A stretch of 17,344 bases of DNA. It comes from ATZT02 sp046046315 (GTDB lineage Bacteria > Actinomycetota > Actinomycetes > S36-B12 > UBA5976). The stretch is from the NCBI GenBank assembly GCA_046046315.1, contig JBJOKB010000020.1, positions 1 to 17,344 on the forward strand, given 5' to 3'. Below, piece by piece: positions 7,720 through 14,792 of the stretch (the stretch's first letter is position 1; each line of letters begins with the position of its first letter). The notes below the pieces were generated by a model. That model saw nothing but the letters and a program-made list of their open reading frames with translations. It made no database searches and had not been told where the DNA came from. The position numbers were made by a program, and so were the translations under genes.

Positions 7720-9422
7720 TTTTCAAAGTGAATGGTTAATTCTTCAATATGTTTTGTATGGGTAGGAGTGCCTTGTACTCCTAGGTCAATAGGAACAAAA
7801 TGTAAAGTATAGATTCCTTTCTCGCCTATTCCTTTCATTATCTCTTTCGGAAGAATGCCATTTTCTGACATCTTGTACCATTTTCTATATACATCAGTTT
7901 TTTTTCCTGGGATTACTTCCTGAATGCTTATACCTGTTGTTGTTATACCATTGTCTTCAATGAATTTTGGTTTATAGATGGCTTCAACCCAACCTTGGGT
8001 TGAGAGAATCTTTCTTTGGAAGTTCACGCTTATAGATTCCATTTTTACTCGACACTTTGTGGAACTCGGACATTCGGTTAAGTTGAGGGATGTTGATACC
8101 TTTTCAACATGACTATTTTCCCATCTCGGTAAACCTACAGTAAGCGCAAGCAGTACCATCAAAACGGTAAGAAAACTAAAAGAGTTGGTTAGTAAGCGTG
8201 TATTAAACGTAATTTCCGAGCTTGTCGACAAAAAGAAAATTAATGCTAATAAAAGAAGCATGGTTGGTAGAAAGTACTCTCTTGATGTACCAAATTTAAT
8301 TACAGAACCATTCAACACGGTTAATGAAGTGTAACCAACAATAAACGTTACGCCTGTTCCAACAAAAAGAATGAAATACATCAAATTAAGATTCAATTTG
8401 AACTTAAAAAACACTCTTACAAGTATTCCTGTTAGTATTAAGATTACCGGACCAAGACTAGCAATCTGCAATAGAATTGGCTGTGACCAAATTCGGGATA
8501 CGTCATCTAATATACCTGTATATGAATTATCAGGGCAGTAGCTGTTGTAGCATGGATCAACAAAAACTCCAACAAATCGAGAGATTAGCCCTGTGAAATA
8601 CAAATCTTTAAAACCTGGAAAGATTTCTTCTACTTTCCAATACTGAGAGAAAATTGTAAAATTTCCAGCGAGTAGACCGACAAATATCCAGGAAGAAATC
8701 ATTCCTAGAATATAAATTGTAAATTTTTGTGCAATCTCGAATTTAGCGATGATTCTGGCTTTGATCTCGGGAATTATGTTTAATGAAATAAAAATGAAAC
8801 CAAAAATCATCAAAATTAACCCGTCGGCTTCTCTAACCTGTCGTGCATAAAATGCAAGAAAGCCAACTGAAAAAATCGCCGCCGAATTCTTGATGTTTGA
8901 CATTTTATTGTTCTTCATTAGGAAAAGCAGGTAAACGGCCAAAGACCAAATTGCGTAAGTTAAAAAATTAGTCCAAGGAATATCCGAATAAGTAAAAACA
9001 GGAATGACAGCGAATCCAATAAGGCTTGCGGTAATAATCCTGGTTTTTTCTTGCACAGTAACTTTTGAACTTGATAACAAAGATTGAATTGATAGAGAAA
9101 TAAATACAGCTGCAATGGCAAAACACAATCGATTAGTTAATACCATCGCATTTGAGGCATCGATGCCAAAAATTCTACTTATCAATCTTATTAGTCCCAC
9201 GTAACCAGGCCCAACCCAGCCGTCATGACTCCATGTTGAATCGTTTTTTTCCTGTAAATTGATTACACCTTGCCAAAAAAGATTCTGGTCGTTCCAATCT
9301 TTTGTCGAAGACAAACCCTTTCCAGTTGGAGGCAACATTAGGTAAAGCAACCCCACGACAAATGGTGCAATTTTACTATTCAAAATCCATCCTACAAAAC
9401 GATCCTTTTTATTTATCTTCAA
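7716..9422 (-). CDS. Polytopic membrane protein, possible GT-C-type glycosyltransferase
   Basis: I do not recognise a named family. About ten or eleven hydrophobic segments are visible, near residues 17-31, 92-115, 128-146, 149-169, 180-192, 199-217, 232-252, 315-336, 346-366, 383-399 and 411-431, followed by a soluble domain of about 135 residues to the end. The first large loop (32-91) carries acidic and aromatic residues (DWNDQNLFW at 42-50), which is the place where GT-C transferases keep their catalytic acid. Another loop (253-314) holds Cys291 and Cys296. Polytopy plus a soluble tail in a glycan operon suggests a GT-C enzyme using a polyprenyl-phosphate sugar, perhaps supplied by the DPM1-like GT2s, but this is inference; a polymerase is an alternative. 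The start is TTG at 9422, with GGAG 5 bases upstream, overlapping the radical-SAM gene by 14 bases. Confidence 0.72.
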   Translation of the reverse strand: MKINKKDRFVGWILNSKIAPFVVGLLYLMLPPTGKGLSSTKDWNDQNLFWQGVINLQEKNDSTWSHDGWVGPGYVGLIRLISRIFGIDASNAMVLTNRLCFAIAAVFISLSIQSLLSSSKVTVQEKTRIITASLIGFAVIPVFTYSDIPWTNFLTYAIWSLAVYLLFLMKNNKMSNIKNSAAIFSVGFLAFYARQVREADGLILMIFGFIFISLNIIPEIKARIIAKFEIAQKFTIYILGMISSWIFVGLLAGNFTIFSQYWKVEEIFPGFKDLYFTGLISRFVGVFVDPCYNSYCPDNSYTGILDDVSRIWSQPILLQIASLGPVILILTGILVRVFFKFKLNLNLMYFILFVGTGVTFIVGYTSLTVLNGSVIKFGTSREYFLPTMLLLLALIFFLSTSSEITFNTRLLTNSFSFLTVLMVLLALTVGLPRWENSHVEKVSTSLNLTECPSSTKCRVKMESISVNFQRKILSTQGWVEAIYKPKFIEDNGITTTGISIQEVIPGKKTDVYRKWYKMSENGILPKEIMKGIGEKGIYTLHFVPIDLGVQGTPTHTKHIEELTIHFEK

Positions 9423-10821
9423 TTTGACTCCACTTCTTCCACAGTCGACTTCTATATGGGGCTAGTTCCATTTTTAGTTCAAATTTTCGAGTGAAGAATC
9501 TTACTATCGTTTTTGCGAATGATATTGGATGAAAAAATAGTTTTAAGGTCAGGAATTGAATATACCAATTCAATCTTATTGTCGATAACTTTCTATAATC
9601 CAATCGCCAGGTTGGTGAGAATGAAACATCCGTTAATGAAAATTTATCCGCTTTCTTGAAAACCTGCGAACCAGGAATGGGGGCAATAATAAAGATTGCT
9701 ATCTCATCAATTCCTTTTCTTGTAAATTTACGAATTAACTTTATCGTATCTCGGCGATCACGTTTTTCTTCATTTGGCATTCCCAGAACAAAGCACGCCT
9801 GTGTCTTCACTCCATACTTTTTGCACCATCTAATAAGTTGAACCGCGTGTTTATTATCAAATCGTTTTCCAATCTCAATTTTTGTATTAAGCGAACCTGA
9901 TTCGGGAGAAATGGAAAGATATCTGAGGCCTGATTTCGCCAAAGATTTCAAAATTACTTCATTTTTTATTGTTTCTGCTTTGGTTCCCGCCACTATTTTC
10001 CAACTGATTTTTAGTGGAGAAACTAACTCCGCAATTTTTTCAATGCGCTGAATGTCAATCGTGGGATTCAAATCTTCTAAGTGAAACTCTTTCACACCCA
10101 TCTCATCACTTAGGTATCTTATTTCGTTAAACACCTCCAGGGGAGGCCGGCCAATCCAGTTTCGGTTATTCGTGGCAGGCACCACGCAGAACGAGCAATT
10201 AAATGGGCATCCTCTGGAGGTTAAAATTGGAAGATATTTTGAAGTTGTGAAGGGGCCATGGGAAAGCTTAAATCGCCAATAATTAGTTGTAGGAAAGTTT
10301 TTCCAGTTTGGGATTGGTACATTTTTTGAAATAGATGAAGTCAGCTGTTCCATTCCTAAATACTTGAATATTGAACTTAGTTGCTCTTCGTAATATCCAG
10401 TGATAATTCCATTTGCACCAGCATCCCTGAAAATTTGCTCTAGCGGTTTCAGTGAGTACGCTGTTACGGCTTGGGTATTTTCCAGGACTAATATTTTGGC
10501 CTGGCTATATTTCTTCCGTACTTCTTGAATTATTTCGATCACGGATTCGTGGTTTGAGGCTTGATTTGCATAAACTATGACACACTCGCAATCACTTATT
10601 TCCTGAATTAAATCTTCTATGTAAGCACCAAAATTCCAATAGTGGGTACCTTGAAATACCTGATTAGGACGTGATCCAAAGCAATCAATAACTTTATGTT
10701 TTAAATTTAAATTCATTAGATAAGCTGAAATAGTTGCCAATCCAATAGGCATATAAATTATACCAGTGGTGAATGTATCGTGTTTTTGAACCTTTAATGG
10801 TGGTGAAATTAAATACAGCAT
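9409..10821 (-). CDS. Radical SAM enzyme with N-terminal cobalamin-binding-type domain
   Basis: Predicted iron-sulfur radical-SAM enzyme. The cluster motif CxxxCxxC is RGCPFNCSFC with Cys205, Cys209 and Cys212. Residues 1-150 resemble the B12-binding Rossmann domain of the BchE/HpnP-like class (SPPLK, GLATISAYL near 27-35, TGYYEE near 141-146). The classic DxHxxG cobalamin motif is not seen: the equivalent place reads DCFGS at 46-50, without a histidine. SPESGS at 305-310 and CFVLGMPNE at 343-351 are typical strands of the radical-SAM barrel. Residues 415-445 form a hydrophobic and basic stretch that could bind the membrane. B12-radical-SAM enzymes do C-methylation and other carbon chemistry; here a sugar or lipid carrier could be the substrate, which is inference. 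AGGAG lies 13 bases before the ATG, and 6 bases separate it from the upstream stop. Confidence 0.87.
   Translation of the reverse strand: MLYLISPPLKVQKHDTFTTGIIYMPIGLATISAYLMNLNLKHKVIDCFGSRPNQVFQGTHYWNFGAYIEDLIQEISDCECVIVYANQASNHESVIEIIQEVRKKYSQAKILVLENTQAVTAYSLKPLEQIFRDAGANGIITGYYEEQLSSIFKYLGMEQLTSSISKNVPIPNWKNFPTTNYWRFKLSHGPFTTSKYLPILTSRGCPFNCSFCVVPATNNRNWIGRPPLEVFNEIRYLSDEMGVKEFHLEDLNPTIDIQRIEKIAELVSPLKISWKIVAGTKAETIKNEVILKSLAKSGLRYLSISPESGSLNTKIEIGKRFDNKHAVQLIRWCKKYGVKTQACFVLGMPNEEKRDRRDTIKLIRKFTRKGIDEIAIFIIAPIPGSQVFKKADKFSLTDVSFSPTWRLDYRKLSTIRLNWYIQFLTLKLFFHPISFAKTIVRFFTRKFELKMELAPYRSRLWKKWSQIEDK
9428..9431 (-). promoter_or_regulatory. Ribosome binding site supporting a TTG start
   Basis: GGAG on the minus strand, 5 bases before the TTG at 9422-9420, within the last codons of the radical-SAM gene. 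It is the reason for accepting a TTG start for the membrane protein. Confidence 0.5.
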
Positions 10822-10827
10822 AAATAT

Positions 10828-12693
10828 TTAGTTTCTCCTCATGAAACCAAGGTACCATAGGGCTTGCAATCCCTTTAAAATATTGGTTTTCTTTCCATTT
10901 TTTTTATTCCTAGGGGTGTAATCAATCGGTATTTCGAGTATTTCAATCTCACTTTTCGTTAATTTTTGTAATAACTCAATTTCGAAATCCAGGCCATTCC
11001 TTGAAAAATTTGAGCTTTCGATAATATTTTTATCAAAAATTTTTATTCCACTCAATGGATCGAGAAAAAAACGATGCATTTTTATTAGTCCAATTGTAGA
11101 TACCGCAATACTTCCCCAATACGAGAGCGTTCCTAAAACTTTCTGATTTACATAAACGTTTCGAATCTGACTTCTTAGGTTTTTCGTTTTTGAAACTCTA
11201 ATTCCTATAGTTGCTCTAGATTGTCCCGAAAGATTCAACTCGAGACATTTTATGAATCCAGCAATGCTGTATTCCAAATCAGCATGAAGTATCCCAATGA
11301 CATCGCCTTTGGATTTCTCAATTCCAGTTCGACACGCGCCACCACGTCCCTTGTACCTTGAAGCAAGTAATTGAACATCATCACCTCTGATTTTATCAAC
11401 TACTTCAAGGGTGCCATCCTCGCTGCCGCCATCTACCAGCAAAATTTCATAACTATAATTTATTTTTGAGAGCTCTTTCTTTAATATAACTAAGGTTTTT
11501 TCGATTGTATTAACTTCATTTAAAATTGGAATTACTACCGAGACGAATCCTGGCTTTAACTTTAATTGACTGTTAACTAGTTTATCTAGTTGACGAACTA
11601 CCGCTGTGCCAAAATGCTTTCCATTGGTGTCAAGCCATTCATCATGAACAAATTGAATGTTGTTGCTGAGATTGAGTATTTCAGGAATATACTTTTCGTC
11701 ATTGGGATTTAGGAAAGCGGTGTTTATCAAATTTCCAAATTTGCTTTCCTTGTATTGATTTAAGTGAAGAATAGTTCCATCGATACGACTTAGAATGTTA
11801 CCTTCTGGATCATCTCGATCGGGCTTTATATTTGAAATAAACAATTTAATGGCATTTTTATTTGATTCAATAGCTTGAGCGATTCCGCTGGTTAAATAGG
11901 TTGGTAAAAGCGATGATGAAGGAGTTCCGGGACCGTAAATAATTACATCAGCCAGTTGAATTGCCCGTAAAGCCTCCGGGTTTGGATTTGGTAGTACGCG
12001 CTTATATTTGTCATTTGCTTCGCTATCATCTTTTATTGGAGATTGAGCTAAAAATACTTGGGAAATCCGTAATCCATCAGGATTATCCACAATTTCCTCT
12101 TCAGATAGAATCCATTTTCGGTCTAGTGATTTAGCGTATAAATAAAGATTTGAGCCGTCTGTGGCATTTAGAATTCTATACTTGGCATCTTCTCCTATGA
12201 TATTACTACATAAAGTTGCAAACGTTTGATTTAAGTTTTTGTTATTTTCTAAAAAACTTCCTGCTACAACAAGGTTGCCAATTGCACAATCTTTGAAATC
12301 AAATATTTTGCCAGAAGTTCGATTATAACTTTCAAAAGTTTCTATACTCTTTCTGATGTTATTCCATTGTTTTGCTCTAACATAATTTAAGTTTAAATCA
12401 AACAAATTAGTCAATTCTTTCTCAAGCGAATCGTAACTTCTGTCTAAATTGGGAATGCGAAATTCGAGAAAATCCGCTAAATGTTTTTGACCTAGCCCCG
12501 TAAGTAAGGTGGTCAGATTTTTTCGAAAATCAGAAGGACCAAGTAGGCCATCAATATATTTTCTAATCCTTCCTGTGGACAACCCATTGTCGTAGCAGTT
12601 GATAATTAATGTTACTTCAGCATTTGTTTGCCTTAGTAATGATTCTGTGATTGTGGTTGCACCTCGACCTCCACAAAACATGACAATTTTCAT
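10828..12693 (-). CDS. YvcK/CofD-like domain fused to a DPM1-like GT2 glycosyltransferase
   Basis: Two-domain fusion. Residues 1 to about 350 match the YvcK/CofD superfamily: CGGRGATT at 7-14 stands for the usual GGGTG loop, DNGLSTGRIR at 35-44 for YvcK's DDGGSSGRLR, GPSDFRKNL at 52-60 for PPGDIRN, AIGNLVVAG at 137-145 and ADVIIYGPGTPSSSLLPTYL at 248-267. Known members either bind UDP-GlcNAc (YvcK) or transfer a phospho-carboxylate from a guanosine-activated donor (CofD). After a linker, residues 382-610 form a GT2 domain: VSVVIPILNE at 384-393, LVDGGSEDGT at 419-428, HADLEY at 470-475 and DPLSGIKIF at 545-553. The metal-binding DxD reads H-A-D (His470, Asp472), not D-A-D. The GT2 half is a paralogue of the next upstream gene, which ends 4 bases inside this start. 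No transmembrane helices. The joint function is unknown; making an activated or lipid-linked sugar is one inference. Confidence 0.85.
   Translation of the reverse strand: MKIVMFCGGRGATTITESLLRQTNAEVTLIINCYDNGLSTGRIRKYIDGLLGPSDFRKNLTTLLTGLGQKHLADFLEFRIPNLDRSYDSLEKELTNLFDLNLNYVRAKQWNNIRKSIETFESYNRTSGKIFDFKDCAIGNLVVAGSFLENNKNLNQTFATLCSNIIGEDAKYRILNATDGSNLYLYAKSLDRKWILSEEEIVDNPDGLRISQVFLAQSPIKDDSEANDKYKRVLPNPNPEALRAIQLADVIIYGPGTPSSSLLPTYLTSGIAQAIESNKNAIKLFISNIKPDRDDPEGNILSRIDGTILHLNQYKESKFGNLINTAFLNPNDEKYIPEILNLSNNIQFVHDEWLDTNGKHFGTAVVRQLDKLVNSQLKLKPGFVSVVIPILNEVNTIEKTLVILKKELSKINYSYEILLVDGGSEDGTLEVVDKIRGDDVQLLASRYKGRGGACRTGIEKSKGDVIGILHADLEYSIAGFIKCLELNLSGQSRATIGIRVSKTKNLRSQIRNVYVNQKVLGTLSYWGSIAVSTIGLIKMHRFFLDPLSGIKIFDKNIIESSNFSRNGLDFEIELLQKLTKSEIEILEIPIDYTPRNKKNGKKTNILKGLQALWYLGFMRRN
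10835..10839 (-). promoter_or_regulatory. Ribosome binding site of the radical-SAM gene
   Basis: AGGAG on the minus strand within the final codons of the YvcK-GT2 fusion gene, 13 bases before the ATG at 10821. This is one of the few operon junctions with a 6-base gap instead of an overlap, and correspondingly it has a fuller Shine-Dalgarno sequence. Confidence 0.45.
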
Positions 12694-13412
12694 TGAATTA
12701 TCATCTTGATAGCCTTTATTGCATCACTGACTCCTATTTTCTTTCCGTCAGCTTTGGTTCTTGCTCTATAGTTTATTGGAATCTCAACAATCTCTATTCG
12801 TCGCTTTGCTAGAGCTAAAGTGATTTCGTGATCTGTTTCAAATCCATTTGTTTTTGGGTTAATTTCTTTGTACATAACCGTTGGATACAGTTTTAGTCCA
12901 GTTAGTAGGTCGGTAATCAATTTTCGCTTTTTTATTAAAAAAAGTATTGTTAAAAAATGGCTGAAGTATAAATTGAGAATCGATTGATTTCTTACTGGCC
13001 ATAATCTTATGTAGGGAAAATGCGATTTCCGGTATCTACTTCCGTAGATAACAGATTCTTTATTCTGCAATTCTAATTTTTGAGTAAATTTTAGAATGTC
13101 AAGTGGTGCATATTCCATATCTGCATCTAGGACCACAACAAAATCGCCTTTTGCTTTTGATACGCCGCTCCGTACTGCACTTCCTTTACCTTTGTTTTTT
13201 TGATACACATATTGGCAGTCGAAGGATTTGCAGATCTTTTTAGTTTCGTCTGTTGATCCATCGTCAATCAGGATAACTTCAAATTTAAATTTGTCATTGG
13301 TTTTTATTTCTTTTTTTAACAAATTTATCTGGGCAAATAATTCTGGAAGATATTTTGCTTCATTGTATGTTGGAATAATTATTGACACAATGATATTTTT
13401 TCCGGTTTTCAT
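12690..13412 (-). CDS. GT2 glycosyltransferase, dolichyl/polyprenyl-phosphate mannose synthase type
   Basis: Inverting GT-A fold glycosyltransferase of family 2. SIIIPTYNEA at 10-19, ILIDDGSTDET at 47-57, the intact metal-binding DAD at 96-98, TDLLTGLKLYP at 167-177 and GFETDHEI at 190-197 are the DPM1/GtrB-type signatures; such enzymes move a sugar from an NDP-sugar to polyprenyl phosphate. It lacks the C-terminal transmembrane helices of many bacterial homologues; only 148-161 is moderately hydrophobic. The protein is full length for a DPM1-like catalytic domain (240 residues). It overlaps the downstream fusion by 4 bases and is overlapped by the nucleotidyltransferase by 4 bases. The C-terminal IEIVEIPINYRARTKADGKK region closely parallels the fusion's C-terminus, so the two probably arose by duplication. 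Sugar donor unknown. Confidence 0.87.
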   Translation of the reverse strand: MKTGKNIIVSIIIPTYNEAKYLPELFAQINLLKKEIKTNDKFKFEVILIDDGSTDETKKICKSFDCQYVYQKNKGKGSAVRSGVSKAKGDFVVVLDADMEYAPLDILKFTQKLELQNKESVIYGSRYRKSHFPYIRLWPVRNQSILNLYFSHFLTILFLIKKRKLITDLLTGLKLYPTVMYKEINPKTNGFETDHEITLALAKRRIEIVEIPINYRARTKADGKKIGVSDAIKAIKMIIQ

Positions 13413-14140
13413 AGTAGCTTCTCTGCTTGCTCTAGCTCCTCTAGGGTATTCACGGCCAGCACATAAGCTTGATTATCTTCTTCCCAGATTCTACTCGATT
13501 GGTTTTTCTGAAAATCAGGTAGTATTGACAAAAAATTAATTTCGTTCGTGATTGGTGATTGGTACAAACTAATTTCTGGACAATTTGTAATAAATTTTTC
13601 CAAGGATTCTTTATTTATTCCAAATATTCCACAATCCGAGTATCCATCGCTTGTTTGGTCATTCTCCCGGGTAAATTTCCAACTTTGGAGTTTACCTGAT
13701 TCAATAATGGCTTGCACGTATGGTTTTGATTTGTATACTACGGGAAACGCGAGATCTCGACCTATAATATTATTTTTAGTTTTGGAAAATATTTGAGAGT
13801 CTAGGCCAACTTGGTCAACCCAACAGACAACAACTCTCCTGTTCCTTGCTATTGCAGTTCCACTTCTTACCGCATAGAAGGATCCCTTTCCGCCATTCTG
13901 GTGGCATAACTTCCATTTACCTTTTGTACTTGCTTTGTAAGCATTGAATTCACTCCACTGTTTTTCATTACAAACTACGATAACTTCGTCAAAAACGTGT
14001 GAGGTTTTTTCGAGTAATAATGCCAGAAAATTACTGTTTTTGAATTTAGTTAAGCCCTTCGGAAGTTCGCTGTTTAGTCGAGTTCCCAACCCGGCCGCCG
14101 CAATTATTAAAGTTACTGGTTCTTCGGCATGCTCACTCAT
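13409..14140 (-). CDS. Sugar-phosphate nucleotidyltransferase-like protein
   Basis: NTP-transferase fold, predicted to activate a phosphorylated metabolite as an NDP or CDP derivative. The signature loop is AAAGLGTRLNSELPK at 14-28 (nucleotide-binding G-G-R and Lys28), with GKGSFYAVRSG at 84-94 and CWVDQVGL at 106-113, where Asp109 is in the usual metal-binding position. NTLEELEQAEKLL at 231-243 is the common C-terminal ending of this family. In this operon it could be the HddC-like enzyme that turns heptose 1-phosphate into an NDP-heptose, but the loop looks closer to GlmU or LicC types than to textbook HddC, so a different substrate is possible. It overlaps the HAD gene by 8 bases and the GT2 gene by 4. 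No strong ribosome site precedes the ATG; coupling is likely. Confidence 0.82.
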   Translation of the reverse strand: MSEHAEEPVTLIIAAAGLGTRLNSELPKGLTKFKNSNFLALLLEKTSHVFDEVIVVCNEKQWSEFNAYKASTKGKWKLCHQNGGKGSFYAVRSGTAIARNRRVVVCWVDQVGLDSQIFSKTKNNIIGRDLAFPVVYKSKPYVQAIIESGKLQSWKFTRENDQTSDGYSDCGIFGINKESLEKFITNCPEISLYQSPITNEINFLSILPDFQKNQSSRIWEEDNQAYVLAVNTLEELEQAEKLL

Positions 14141-14792
14141 GTTGATGATTATACGAAGTTCCTTTGAAAAAGAAAGGGATTCGCTGTTGATCCCCCATGT
14201 CTTGAGGATAATGAATTATTTCTCCTATTCCGGCATTACGAGCAGAAGTAAGCCCGCTCCAACTATCCTCGATAGCGATGCACTTGTTGGGTGAGACCTC
14301 AAGAATTCTCATTGCTAGCAGGTACGGTTCGGGTGAAGGTTTATTTTCTTCGTAGTTACTTGAATTTAGTGCGATATCAAAAAGAGAGGCGGTTTTACTT
14401 TTGCGCAAAAATAGATCGACGTTTTGTTCTGAAGATCCACTGACTAACCCGAGCTGATAACCACAATCTTTTAACTTCTCAGCGAAAGTTATTGAGTCGT
14501 GGTTAAGCATTGAATGAGCATTCTCTTCAAAAATCTCCATCGCAAATCTGCGCTTCGACCCGACTAATTCTTGAATTTCAGAAAATGTTACTTGGGTATT
14601 TATTCTAGAAAAAGCATTTTCAAATACTTGACTTGTTTTTATTCCAAATTGCCAAGTTTCCGTTATGGCTTCAGCAAGTTTTGGATATTTCAGGCGCACT
14701 TCCTGGGCAACTGCTTGAAAGGCCTTAATGTGTGCCAATTCTGAGTTCCACAAAACACCATCCAGGTCGAAAAAAGCAGTTGTGTATTTCAT
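14133..14792 (-). CDS. HAD-superfamily phosphatase or phosphomutase, beta-phosphoglucomutase-like
   Basis: Cytoplasmic HAD subfamily IA hydrolase with an alpha-helical cap. Motif I is FFDLDGVLWNSE at 7-18 (nucleophile Asp9, acid-base Asp11), motif II is LVSGSSEQN at 116-124, motif III Lys is within ENKPSPEPY at 149-157 (Lys151), and motif IV is IAIEDSWSG at 172-180 (Glu175, Asp176). Trp15 replaces the usual Val or Leu after DGVL. In the heptose pathway a phosphatase must remove the 7-phosphate of heptose 1,7-bisphosphate; the usual enzyme, GmhB, belongs to a different HAD branch, so this would be a non-orthologous replacement. That role rests on context only; a phosphosugar mutase or a phosphatase acting on another intermediate is possible. 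Its start overlaps the upstream methyltransferase stop by 4 bases. Confidence 0.86.
   Translation of the reverse strand: MKYTTAFFDLDGVLWNSELAHIKAFQAVAQEVRLKYPKLAEAITETWQFGIKTSQVFENAFSRINTQVTFSEIQELVGSKRRFAMEIFEENAHSMLNHDSITFAEKLKDCGYQLGLVSGSSEQNVDLFLRKSKTASLFDIALNSSNYEENKPSPEPYLLAMRILEVSPNKCIAIEDSWSGLTSARNAGIGEIIHYPQDMGDQQRIPFFFKGTSYNHQHE

Noticed and set aside
13228..13539. Plus-strand frame of 103 codons antisense to the GT2 and nucleotidyltransferase
   Set aside because: Fully antisense to two proteins with intact catalytic motifs; no domain seen.
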